A DNA stretch of 64,000 nucleotides from Competibacter_A sp037045685 (GTDB lineage Bacteria > Pseudomonadota > Gammaproteobacteria > Competibacterales > Competibacteraceae): positions 1 through 64,000 of the forward strand of contig JBAOII010000011.1 in the NCBI GenBank assembly GCA_037045685.1, written 5' to 3'. The position numbers and the translations under genes are program-made. Shown piece after piece: positions 17,516-25,795 of the stretch. The first letter of the stretch is position 1. Each line of letters begins with the position of its first letter. The notes beneath the pieces are model-generated. The model made no database searches. It had not been told where the DNA came from and saw only the letters and a program-made list of their open reading frames with translations.

Positions 17516-19347
17516 GTGGCGAAAAACGACCCGTTCTCGCTTCGCATCAGGCCCGCCATCAGGCGGCGACTGAACTACAGCCCGAACATATCGCCGATTT
17601 CCAGCGCCTGGTCAAAAGGCTGCGCTACGGCAGCCGTTTCCAGCTCCTGTTCGCCGAATTCGCCGAGGCGGACTTACCGCGACCGGTTGATTCAGCAGCT
17701 CGATCGGGTGTTCGCCGATCTCGGTCAGCCGGTGGCGCGGATCGATCTGTCCAGCCAAGGCTTTCGCCGATTTTGCCGCTCTCGAAGCCGAACTGCGCCG
17801 ACTGGCCGCCGGCCACGGCGCGATTCACTTGACCGGCGTGGACGGCTGGTTCGACGAGGGCCGCTGGCGGGACTTCAACGTCCGCCGCGAAGCCATCGCC
17901 TTTGGCGTGCCGGTACGCTTGACCATTTGGCTAAGCGCCGCGAGCATGGCGCGAGCCATCGTCTTAGCGCCCGACCTTTGGGCGTGGCGCGGCGGCGTCT
18001 ATGCCTTCACCACCTTGCCCGCCGGCAACCGACCGAGCAGCCGATCGCAGCCGCAAGGTGGACCTGTCGATCCGCGCACGCTGGCCGAACGCAGCCGCCG
18101 CATCGCCGTCCTGCGCGAATTCGTCACCGCCAAACCGCCGCCGGACGATGAAATCCTGGGCTTGCTGCTGGACGAACTCGCGGGCTTATTGGCGAGCATC
18201 GGGGAGCCGGACGAGGCGCTGCGCATCCGCCGCGAGGACGAGTTGCCGGTGTACGAGCGGCTGGGGGACGTGCGGTCGCGGGCGGTGACGCTGGGGAAGA
18301 TCGCCGACGTGCTGCAGGAGCGCGGGGAGCTGGACGAGGCGCTGCGCATCCGCCGCGAGGACGAGTTGCCGGTGTACGAGCGGCTGGGGGACGTGCGGTC
18401 GCGGGCGGTGGCGCAGGGGAAGATCGCCGACGTGCTGCAGGCGCGCGGCGAGCTGGACGAGGCGCTGCGGATACTCCAAGAGGACGTGCTGCCAGCGTTC
18501 GAGCGGCTGGGGGACGTGCGGTCGCGGGCGGTGACGCAGGGGAAGATCGCCGACGTGCTGCAGGCGCGCGGCGAGCTGGACGAGGCGCTGCGGATACTCC
18601 AAGAGTGCGTGTACGTAGCGGCTGGGGGACGTGCGGTCGCGGGCGGTGACGCAGGGGCAGATCGCCGACGTGCTGCAGGCGCGCGGCGAGCCGGACGAGG
18701 CGCTGCGCATCCGCCGCGAGGACGAGTTGCCGGTGTACGAGCGGCTGGGGGACGTGCGGTCGCGGGCGGTGACGCTGGGGAAGATCGCCGACGTGCTGCA
18801 GGCGCGCGGCGAGCTGGACGAGGCGCTGCGCATCCGCCGCGAGGACGAGTTGCCGGTGTACGAGCGGCTGGGGGACGTGCGGGCGCGGGCGGTGACGCTG
18901 GGGAAGATCGCCGACGTGCTGCAGGCGCGCGGCGAGCTGGACGAGGCGCTGCGCATCCGCCGCGAGGACGAGTTGCCGGTGTACGAGCGGCTGGGGGACG
19001 TGCGGGAGCGGGCGGTGACGCAGGGGAAGATCGCCGACGTGCTGCAGGCGCGCGGCGAGCTGGACGAGGCGCTGCGCATCCGCCGCGAGGAGGAGTTGCC
19101 GGTGTACGAGCGGCTCCGGTCGGCGCGGGATTTGCTGATCTGCCGCGCCAAGATCGGGATGAATTATCTGGCGCGCGGTGCGGATGGAGACCGCGAAAAG
19201 GCATTGGAGCTATTGAACTTGGCCCTGCGAGACGCACAACGGCTGCAACTTCCCGAAGCCCGGCAAATCGCCGAGATGATCCGGCAGGTGCAAGCGCCAT
19301 CGGATTCGCTTTCCTCCCCTGATCGGCAGGCAAGCGACGGCGGCTAA
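17516..19347 (+). CDS. TPR-repeat protein with near-identical repeats (several frameshifts)
   Basis: The most likely start is GTG 17516, just after the NTPase stop, but the N-terminus is uncertain because the frame must change near 17540. A recognisable N-terminal domain follows (ADFQRLVKRLRYGSRFQLLF, then HLTGVDGWFDEGRWRDFNVR and LAPDLWAWRGGVYAF), with single-base insertions near 17675 and 17762. The rest is about eight 41-residue TPR-like units (DEALRIRREDELPVYERLGD ... GKIADVLQARGEL). The fourth unit is 8 bp short near 18612 and shifts the frame; the correct frame resumes to TAA 19347. This is probably one gene whose product works with the upstream NTPase as a sensor or adaptor. Assembly collapse in the repeats could explain the 8-bp loss. 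Confidence 0.6.
18210..19130. repeat. Tandem 123-bp coding repeat, about 8 copies
   Basis: Units begin at 18210, 18333, 18456, 18579, 18694, 18817, 18940 and 19063. All are 123 bp apart except 18579 to 18694 (115 bp). Copies are nearly identical in DNA, not only in protein. Units 3 and 4 share a variant segment (ILQEDVLPAFERL-type) that differs from the others. Such identity implies recent duplication or gene conversion, and a copy number that may vary between strains. Confidence 0.9.
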
Positions 19348-19388
19348 TTCTGCGATCCGAGTGCTGCCATCGACGGCGGGAGGTTTCC

Positions 19389-20007
19389 TTGAGCTACACC
19401 ATCGGTATTTATCTCTTCGATGACGTGGAAGTGCTCGATTTCGCCGGGCCTTTCGAGGTTTTTTCGACCGCCTCCCGCGTCGCGTCGCCCGAGACGCCGC
19501 AAGCTGGAAAGCTCTTCGAGGTGTTCACCGTCGCCCGACAACCCGGAACGGTGCGGGCGCGCGGTGGTTTGAAGGTTTTGCCGGACTTCGATTTCACCAA
19601 TCATCCCGCCATCGACGTGCTGGTGGCGCCCGGCGGGGTGGTCACCGCAGAACTGGCGAAGCGCGAGGTGATCGAATGGCTCTCCCGCACGGCGGACCGC
19701 TGCGCGCTGATCGTGTCCGTTTGCACGGGCGCGTTCCTGCTCGGCGCGGCGGGGTTGCTCGACGGCAGGAGCGCGACCACCCATTGGGAAGACATCGCCG
19801 ATCTGCGAGCGATGTTTCCGAAAATCGCCGTTCGGGAGAACGCGCGCTGGATCGACGAGGGCCGGATCATGACCTCGGCGGGCATCTCGGCGGGCATCGA
19901 TCTGAGCCTGCACGCGGTGGAGCGGCTGGCGGGCCGCGAACTTGGCGATCCGCACCGCCCGCCAGATGGAGTTCGACTGGGCCGGCGGAAAATCGGAACC
20001 CGTTTGA
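19389..20007 (+). CDS. DJ-1/PfpI family protein (one frameshift)
   Basis: Starts at TTG 19389 after a GGGAGG ribosome-binding site; about 205 residues after correction. Typical DJ-1/PfpI features are IGIYLFDDVEVLDFAGPFEV at the N-terminus, the nucleophile elbow IVSVCTGAFLLGAAGLL with cysteine at about residue 116, and THWEDIADLRAMFP. These match the amidase-like subgroup that often forms the sensor part of GlxA/FtrA-type regulators. Near 19943 CTGG is read as CTTGG; correcting it restores ELAIRTARQMEFDW and a stop at TGA 20005-20007. A catalytic function (isonitrile hydratase or glyoxalase) cannot be assigned. Confidence 0.8.
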
Positions 20008-20104
20008 TCGGCGCGATGGCGGCCACCCGAAAACCCGCCCTGTTCGCCATGCGCTCTCCGCCAATCCTCGCAATGCCTCTATTTCGTGCGATGGCTGTCG
20101 CCTC

Positions 20105-20121
20105 GGCACCATTCCGGTGCA
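20105..20121. promoter_or_regulatory. NtrC-type binding site upstream of amtB
   Basis: GGCACC-N5-GGTGCA, containing GCAC-N7-GTGC exactly, matches the NtrC enhancer consensus TGCACC-N5-GGTGCA except at the first base. It lies about 80 bp upstream of the sigma-54 element, a normal enhancer position. It indicates nitrogen-limitation control of amtB. Confidence 0.65.
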
Positions 20122-20184
20122 AAAATCCGTGCTCGCGGGATCGATCAATCAAGCATGTTTTTGATTGAAAAAAAATTTAATTGC

Positions 20185-20200
20185 CGGTGCGGAATTTGCT
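20185..20200 (+). promoter_or_regulatory. Candidate sigma-54 promoter of amtB
   Basis: CGGTGCGGAATTTGCT has the essential GG-N10-GC spacing of -24/-12 promoters, with TTGCT intact at -12 and a divergent -24 flank. It would give a leader of about 95 nt before the amtB ATG. Together with the NtrC site it makes the classic nitrogen-regulated arrangement. Confidence 0.5.
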
Positions 20201-20306
20201 AACTCGCACCCGCTTAATCCGCGAACGGCCCGATTCCGACCCGGAATGGGGCGAACGATCCCGACGAATCAAACGATCCGAGCAGAACGGACAGAGATCA
20301 CAATCC

Positions 20307-21626
20307 ATGAGCCAGAACGATAAACGGCTGACGAAATATCTATTTTTGGGGTTGGCGGGACTGCTGGCGCCGGCGCTGTCTTGGGCGCAGGGAACCGCCA
20401 CGGGTCCGAACCAGGGCAACACCGCCTGGGTGTTGACCTCCACCGCGCTGGTGCTGTTCATGACCCTGCCGGGCCTGTCGCTGTTTTACGGCGGGCTGGT
20501 GCGCTCCAAGAACGTGCTTTCCGTGCTGATGCAATGCTTTGCGATCACCTGCCTGGTGTCGCTGCTGTGGTTCGCCTACGCCTACAGCCTCGCGTTCGGG
20601 ACCGGCAACGACTGGATCGGCGGGCTGGGCAAAGCGTTCATGGCCGGCGTGGAAGAAGAGTCCTTGACCGGCGACATTCCCGAAACCGTGTTTTCCATGT
20701 TTCAACTGACCTTCGCCATCATCACCCCGGCGCTGGTGGTCGGCGCCTTCGCCGAGCGGATGAAGTTCTCCGCCATGCTGCTGTTCAGCGCCCTGTGGCT
20801 GACGCTGGTGTACGCGCCGGTGGCGCATTGGGTGTGGGGCGGGGGCTGGCTGGGCAAGCTGGGCGTGCTGGATTTCGCGGGCGGGATCGTGGTGCATATC
20901 ACCGCCGGAGTGGCCGCGCTGGTTTGCGCCTTGGTCCTGGGTCCGCGCCACGGTTTTCCGACCACGGCGATGCCGCCCCACAACATGACCACCGTGGTGA
21001 CCGGGGCCGGCATGTTGTGGGTGGGCTGGTTCGGTTTCAACGCCGGCAGCGCCCTGGCGGCCAACGGCAACGCCGGCATGGCGATGATGGCGACGCACTT
21101 GTCCGCCGCCGCCGGGTCGCTGGCGTGGATGCTCGCGGAGTGGCTGAAGTTCGGCAAGCCGAGCGTGCTCGGCGTCGTGACCGGGATGGTGGCGGGGCTC
21201 GGCACCATCACCCCGGCCTCGGGCTACGTGGGGCCGGCCGGCGCCGTGGTCATCGGCACGGTCGCGGGTTTCGCCTGTTTCACCGCCACCCAGTACGTCA
21301 AGCGGGTGCTGAAAGTGGATGACTCCCTGGACGTTTTTCCGGTGCACGGCGTGGGCGGAATGCTGGGAACGCTGGCCGCCGGCGTGTTCGCGTCCACCGA
21401 ACTCGGTCTGTTCAAGGGCCAGGGTTTCGGGGCCGGTATCGCCGGCATGGGACAGCAGTTGGGGGTGCAGATCGTGGCGGTGATCGCGACAGTCGCCTAC
21501 ACGGCGGTCTTGACCTTCATGGCGCTCAAACTGGTGGAGAAACTCGTCGGTCTGCGGGTGGGCCGGGAAGACGAGATCGGCGGTCTGGACATCGCCTTGC
21601 ACGACGAGCGGGGCTACGATCTGTAG
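20307..21626 (+). CDS. amtB: Ammonium transporter
   Basis: A 439-residue inner-membrane channel of the Amt/Mep/Rh family. After an N-terminal hydrophobic leader segment it has about 11 membrane helices. Conserved marks are FYGGLVRSKN, VLDFAGGIVVHITAGVAAL (with the first pore histidine), NTAWVL-type helix 1, and DVFPVHGVGGMLGTLAAG (second pore histidine). The ATG at 20307 is preferred because the open frame upstream is non-homologous and overlaps the sigma-54 element. It conducts ammonium/ammonia and is usually gated by the PII protein GlnK. No glnK is adjacent here, which is unusual for the family. Confidence 0.95.
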   Translation: MSQNDKRLTKYLFLGLAGLLAPALSWAQGTATGPNQGNTAWVLTSTALVLFMTLPGLSLFYGGLVRSKNVLSVLMQCFAITCLVSLLWFAYAYSLAFGTGNDWIGGLGKAFMAGVEEESLTGDIPETVFSMFQLTFAIITPALVVGAFAERMKFSAMLLFSALWLTLVYAPVAHWVWGGGWLGKLGVLDFAGGIVVHITAGVAALVCALVLGPRHGFPTTAMPPHNMTTVVTGAGMLWVGWFGFNAGSALAANGNAGMAMMATHLSAAAGSLAWMLAEWLKFGKPSVLGVVTGMVAGLGTITPASGYVGPAGAVVIGTVAGFACFTATQYVKRVLKVDDSLDVFPVHGVGGMLGTLAAGVFASTELGLFKGQGFGAGIAGMGQQLGVQIVAVIATVAYTAVLTFMALKLVEKLVGLRVGREDEIGGLDIALHDERGYDL

Positions 21627-21692
21627 GGGGTTTCCCGCCCTCCAAGCGGCGGTTTTGTCCAATTTTCGGTGAGCGGGCTGCCCGAAAAAGCG

Positions 21693-21735
21693 CCCTCACC
21701 CCCGACCCCTCTCCCGCGGGGAGGGGGAGCTTTTT
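21693..21735 (+). terminator. GC-rich dyad with T-run downstream of amtB; REP-like
   Basis: A CCCTCACCCCCGACCCCTCT-type element followed by its partial inverse (GGGGAGGGGG) and TTTTT. It could terminate amtB, and it converges on the downstream minus-strand gene. A related element in the opposite orientation lies at 22931-22963, suggesting a dispersed intergenic repeat. Confidence 0.5.
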
Positions 21736-21742
21736 GCGGTCA

Positions 21743-22903
21743 CTAAAGCCTCGCCAGCGCTCCCCGCATCCGCTCTAACCCTTCCGCGAGCGTGGCGCGC
21801 GAACAGCCAAAATTCAGCCGCACGAAACCCTCGCCGCCCGGCCCGAAAGCCGCGCCATCGTTCAGCGCCACCTGGGCATTTTCGAGGAAAAACTCGTGCG
21901 GATTGCCGGAAATGCCCGCTTGCCGGCAATCCAGCCAAGTCAGATAGGTCGCTTCCGGGACCGTGGCGCGAACGCCGGGCAGGTGACGGGCGATGTAATC
22001 GGCCGCGTAGTCCCGGTTGGCGGCCAGATAGACCAGCAGTTCCCGCAGCCAGTCGCCGCCGTGCCGATACGCGGCCAGCGCGGCGGTCAGGCCGAGGATG
22101 TTGGCGTCCGGCACGATCCCGCGCATGGCGCGCTTGAACCGTCGCCGCAGTTCGGGGTCCTGGATGATGGCGAAACTGGCGCCCAGCCCGGCGATGTTGA
22201 AGGTTTTGCTCGGCGCCATCAGGGTGATGCAGCGCCGGGCGATTTCCGGCGATAAGGTCGCGAACGGAATATGCCGACGGCCATCGAGCAGCAAATCGCA
22301 GTGAATCTCGTCCGAACAAACCACCAAATCGTGACGCTCGCAGAGGGTCGCCAGCCGGGTCAGCTCCACCGCGTCGAACGCGCGCCCGACCGGATTGTGC
22401 GGATGACAGAGGATGAACAGCCCGGTGCGCGGCCCGATGCTCGCCGCGAACGCATCGTCGTCGAAGGTGTAATGGAGCCGCCCGTCGCGCGACTCGGCGC
22501 ACAGTTCGGCGGCGAGCAAGCGCCGGTCCTGATTGGTTGGCGCGGATAGAAAGGGCGGATACACCGGCGTTTGCACCAGCACCGCGTCGCCCGGTTCGCC
22601 GACGGCCCGGCACACCACGTTCAAGCCGGAGACCAGCCCCGGCAAATACACGATTTCATCCGGTGCCACGGTCCAGCGGTACAGATCGGCCATCCGCGCG
22701 CAAAGGGTCTCCGTCAACTCATCCGGTGGCGCGCCGTAGCCGAACACGCCATGAGCGACCCGGTCGCGCAATGCCGCCAACACCGGTTCCGGCGAGATGA
22801 AATCCATATCCGCCACCCACAGCGGCAAGGCATCGCCGTAACGCTGCCATTTCAAGCTGTCGGTGCCGCGCCGGACGGGTGACTGGTCGAAGTTGTGGTT
22901 CAT
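21743..22903 (-). CDS. MalY/PatB-type aminotransferase (C-S lyase)
   Basis: A 386-residue fold-type I PLP enzyme. It has the MalY/PatB N-terminus FDQSPVRRGTDSLKW and LPLWVADMDF, YLPGLVSGLNVV in the cofactor region, LCHPHNPVGRAF (Asn contacting PLP), CSDEIHCDLL (Asp to the pyridine nitrogen) and MAPSKTFNIAGLG with the Schiff-base lysine. The C-terminal FVRLNFGCSR carries the carboxylate-binding Arg. The family cleaves cystathionine or cysteine C-S bonds, releasing homocysteine or sulfide; some members also regulate. It stands alone, flanked on both sides by copies of a GC-rich intergenic repeat. Confidence 0.85.
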   Translation of the reverse strand: MNHNFDQSPVRRGTDSLKWQRYGDALPLWVADMDFISPEPVLAALRDRVAHGVFGYGAPPDELTETLCARMADLYRWTVAPDEIVYLPGLVSGLNVVCRAVGEPGDAVLVQTPVYPPFLSAPTNQDRRLLAAELCAESRDGRLHYTFDDDAFAASIGPRTGLFILCHPHNPVGRAFDAVELTRLATLCERHDLVVCSDEIHCDLLLDGRRHIPFATLSPEIARRCITLMAPSKTFNIAGLGASFAIIQDPELRRRFKRAMRGIVPDANILGLTAALAAYRHGGDWLRELLVYLAANRDYAADYIARHLPGVRATVPEATYLTWLDCRQAGISGNPHEFFLENAQVALNDGAAFGPGGEGFVRLNFGCSRATLAEGLERMRGALARL

Positions 22904-22930
22904 GATCTCGGAAGTTGTCCAGCAATTCCG

Positions 22931-22963
22931 CCTCTCCAGGCGGGAGAGGGTTCGGGGTGAGGG
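22931..22963 (-). repeat. Second copy of the GC-rich intergenic repeat
   Basis: The minus strand reads CCCTCACCCCGAACCCTCTC and onward, closely matching 21693-21724 on the plus strand. The two copies bracket the MalY/PatB gene in inverted orientation. This is probably a REP/BIME-like element with possible terminator function. Confidence 0.5.
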
Positions 22964-22975
22964 TGTGTCAATCCG

Positions 22976-24091
22976 TTAAACCAAATCGTGCATCTGGCGC
23001 AGGTGGCTGTAGACGATGCTGGACACTTCGCGGATGACGTTGCCGCGCGTGTTCTTCCAAGCCGTGTAGTTGCTGGCCGGTCGGGCTTTTTCGATGATGC
23101 CGATGAAGGTGTAGGGATAGCGTCGGCCATCTTGGCCTTGCGCGATCAAAATGCCCATGTCGCCGCACAAGCGGGCCGTGGTGCCGGTTTTGTCGAGCAC
23201 GAGCGTTCCGCGCGGAACGCCCCTCGCGCCGGTGTAGATGCGGTCGCGGTTGGGCAGGTTCATCAGGCGCTTGATTTCCCCGGAGTAAGGCAGCCGATCA
23301 TGCCAGAGCGCTTGCAGGAAGCGGCTGTAATCGAGGGCGGACGCCTTGTTGCGGTAGGAGCGTCCCCCGCTGGGGATGCGCTCGACGATCCGGGTTTGGC
23401 GGAAGATGCCCGGATTGCGGCGTTTCAGGGTGTGTTGCGCCTCGGCCGGTCCCGAGCGGCGGCTGGTCCGGTTCAACAGTTCGATAAAATAATTGGTGGC
23501 CCGATTGTCGCTGCGCTGGATCATCGCTTCCATGCGCCAGCGGTGATAGGGGGTGTAGTAAAGCTCGCCCTCTTGAACCTTGTAAAAGAATGCCAGGGCG
23601 ATGAAGGGCTTGATCATGCTGGCGCTCTGATAGGGCGCGCCGGCGTTGATCGCGGCCAGATAGCGGCCGCTGGTGAAATCGTAGACCAGCCACGCGCTGC
23701 GCTCGTTGGCCGCGATCCTCCCGGCCCGGCGCTGGCGGGTGAGATAGCGCTGGATGGTGACGTTGAGATCGTTCGAGATCGAGGGGGACGGTTGTGGCCG
23801 GTCGAAAGGGTGTTCGTGGGGGTTGCCGCGATTTTGCCAGCCTGGACCATCGTAGGCGGGCGGTCGGTCGTAGCGGCGCGGTCGGTCGTAGCGGCGCGGT
23901 CGGTCGTACCCGCTCGGGCGGTCGAGCGGCGGCGGTTCCCCCCACTGAGCCGCCGCGTCCCGAGGGATGAGGCCGAAGCCCGCAGTCGCGAACAGGGCGC
24001 CCAAACCGGCTAGAAATCCCCGTCTGGAGGGATCGGGGATCGAATCGACCGCAACCGGGGCGCCGGGTTTCGAGGGGGGATTGATCGGCAT
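22976..24091 (-). CDS. Tat-exported class A beta-lactamase-like serine hydrolase
   Basis: ATG 24091 is chosen because it precedes a Tat signal: a twin-arginine SRRGFLAG followed by a hydrophobic stretch and DAAAQ (about residues 23-48). A Pro/Tyr/Arg/Asp-rich linker contains YDRPRR repeats. The enzyme domain has SxxK (SASMIKP), SDN (QRSDNRATNYF) and KTG (LDKTGTTARLCGD), all three active-site motifs of class A beta-lactamases and related penicillin-binding hydrolases. The omega-loop ExxxN glutamate is not obvious, so hydrolysis of beta-lactams is uncertain and a peptidoglycan-related role is possible. The Arg-rich linker and periplasmic location are notable. Confidence 0.8.
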   Translation of the reverse strand: MPINPPSKPGAPVAVDSIPDPSRRGFLAGLGALFATAGFGLIPRDAAAQWGEPPPLDRPSGYDRPRRYDRPRRYDRPPAYDGPGWQNRGNPHEHPFDRPQPSPSISNDLNVTIQRYLTRQRRAGRIAANERSAWLVYDFTSGRYLAAINAGAPYQSASMIKPFIALAFFYKVQEGELYYTPYHRWRMEAMIQRSDNRATNYFIELLNRTSRRSGPAEAQHTLKRRNPGIFRQTRIVERIPSGGRSYRNKASALDYSRFLQALWHDRLPYSGEIKRLMNLPNRDRIYTGARGVPRGTLVLDKTGTTARLCGDMGILIAQGQDGRRYPYTFIGIIEKARPASNYTAWKNTRGNVIREVSSIVYSHLRQMHDLV

Positions 24092-24143
24092 GGCGAAATC
24101 TCGGGTCGGGGAGTGGCGATGTCGGGGAAAGGTCGAGCAAACA

Positions 24144-25100
24144 TTATGACCCGACCACCTGGAAATCAACAATGACCGGGTAATGGTCGGAGCCGAGGTC
24201 CGGTCCCGTTTCCCGGCGGAGGATTCGGGTTCCTTCCGAAAACAGGGCGTGGTCGATGGGAATCCACAACGGCGGCCATCGGACCGGCCAGGTCGGCTGG
24301 ATGCCGCGCCCGCGCCCGCTGTCGCGCAGTCCCGAGTCGGCCAGCAGCCGCTCGAAATAGGGCGACCAGGGCGAGATGTTCAGGTCGCCCAGCAGCAGCA
24401 GCGGCTGGCCGGCTTGCCGGGCGAATTCGGCCAATTTCGCCAGTTGATCGTTACGGTCCCGCGCCATTTCGGCGCCGATGGGGGGCAAGGGGTGGGTGCC
24501 CGCCAGGATAAAGCCGCGCCGGTCGATCGCGAACTCGGCGATGATCGAGGGCCGTTCCGGCGATCCGAATTGTACGATATCGGATTGCAGGAACGGCCGG
24601 CGGCTGAGGAAGGCGATGCCGAAATTGTCTTCTTGCGGGGCGGCGATGCGATAGGGGTAGCGGTCGGCGAGATCGGTCAAACGGTCGAGCAGCCAGGGCG
24701 TCACCTCCAACAACACCACGAAGTCGGGGTCGCGGTCGATGATCGCGTCGCGGATGCGCGAGTAATCGCGGTTGGCCGAGTTGACGTTCGCCAGCATCGC
24801 CCGCAGCACCGGACCGTCGGCGCCGGTTTGGGCCGTGGCCACGGTCGAGAACCTCGGCGCGAGGAGCATCGCGTTGAGCAGGGCAAAAATCGCGAAGAGT
24901 GCCGCCCAACGCCTGCGGCGCCCGACTGCCAGCAGCAAGGCGCCGAGACCGAGCGCGAGCGCGTATTGGACGCGAAAATGGGTCGCCAGCTCGAATCCCC
25001 ACCAGTAGCGGCCGAGGAACCCGGCGAGGGTGACGACACAGGCCATGGTGCCGGCAGCGGCCAGCAAACCCGCCAAACTGATTCGTGAAAGTGACGACAT
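24144..25100 (-). CDS. Membrane-anchored endonuclease/exonuclease/phosphatase-family protein
   Basis: The ATG at 25100 (MSSLSRISLAG) gives about 318 residues; the frame opens at 25178. Three hydrophobic helices fill the first ~100 residues. The EEP domain follows: ANVNSANRDYSRI, DFVVLLEVTPW (metal-binding Glu), ILAGTHPLPPIG, LLLLGDLNISPWSPYF (catalytic Asp and Asn) and a terminal GSDHYPVIVDF (catalytic His). The layout matches the common bacterial membrane-anchored EEP proteins of unknown substrate. It is co-directional with the beta-lactamase-like gene, whose Tat ORF begins about 50 bp downstream. Confidence 0.8.
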   Translation of the reverse strand: MSSLSRISLAGLLAAAGTMACVVTLAGFLGRYWWGFELATHFRVQYALALGLGALLLAVGRRRRWAALFAIFALLNAMLLAPRFSTVATAQTGADGPVLRAMLANVNSANRDYSRIRDAIIDRDPDFVVLLEVTPWLLDRLTDLADRYPYRIAAPQEDNFGIAFLSRRPFLQSDIVQFGSPERPSIIAEFAIDRRGFILAGTHPLPPIGAEMARDRNDQLAKLAEFARQAGQPLLLLGDLNISPWSPYFERLLADSGLRDSGRGRGIQPTWPVRWPPLWIPIDHALFSEGTRILRRETGPDLGSDHYPVIVDFQVVGS

Positions 25101-25372
25101 GTTCGGGAATAGTGGTGTTAGATCGGAAGCGGAAAGCGGCATCGGCGGGCGGTCTGGTTGGATGCCCGGCACTTTCATGAGACAGGCATTGGGGAAAACC
25201 CCTATATCAATCGCGAATTTCCTTATTTACTCCATGGGGCCAGACCTTAATATAGGCCGACAGGGAGAAAACCGGGTTTGTAACGTCCTAGAAAAAATAA
25301 AGAAACTCACCGGCCAATACTCAGGGAAGCGGGGCGGTGTAGCCGCTGGCCACCAAAGCGAGGAATCCAATA

Positions 25373-25645
25373 ATGAAAAGCGAAATCACCCGGCCGGTAA
25401 AGGCCAAGCGTTTTGGCAGCGAAGGATTGATGCCCATCGACAAGTACACCTGTCCGTATCGCGGTACGGCCTCCTGCGTGAGCGCGAGCGGCGGCAGTTA
25501 TTGTGGCGGGTACGGTGGTGACGTGCCCATCAAAGGGACCCAGCTTCATTCCGTCCGCTGCCTGGAAGAACACAACGCCGATTTTGTCCTGCAGAACTGG
25601 TTAAAGCTGCCGCGCCGCATGGCGTATTCTCAGCACCATCGCTAG
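25373..25645 (+). CDS. Small cysteine-containing hypothetical protein
   Basis: A 90-residue protein starting at ATG 25373 after a GAGG ribosome-binding site, between genes on the other strand. It contains CPYRGTASC and SYCGGYGG and a later single Cys, four Cys in all, with no signal peptide or membrane helix. Cys spacing could bind a metal, but no family is recognised. A strong terminator follows at 25743-25787, which supports a real transcription unit. Confidence 0.55.
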   Translation: MKSEITRPVKAKRFGSEGLMPIDKYTCPYRGTASCVSASGGSYCGGYGGDVPIKGTQLHSVRCLEEHNADFVLQNWLKLPRRMAYSQHHR

Positions 25646-25742
25646 GACAAGACGAGTCCCGGACGCGGGTCCGACTATCGAACCAAAAGCGGGTTTCGGC
25701 GCAGTCCGACCGAAGTAAACGTAAGGACGGGTCGTTGGAGCC

Positions 25743-25787
25743 AGGGCGGAGATTCGGATCGCATCCGGTCTCCGCCCCGGTTTTTTT
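25743..25787 (+). terminator. Rho-independent terminator
   Basis: GGGCGGAGA (25744-25752) pairs perfectly with TCTCCGCCC (25769-25777), followed by CGG and seven T residues. It ends the small upstream gene at 25645 and lies just past the stop of the convergent kinase gene. Confidence 0.85.
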
Positions 25788-25795
25788 GTGGCGGC

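Noticed and set aside
18210..19130. Regular repeats reminiscent of a CRISPR array
   Set aside because: Units are 123 bp, contiguous and in-frame, with no unique spacers; they encode TPR-like repeats.
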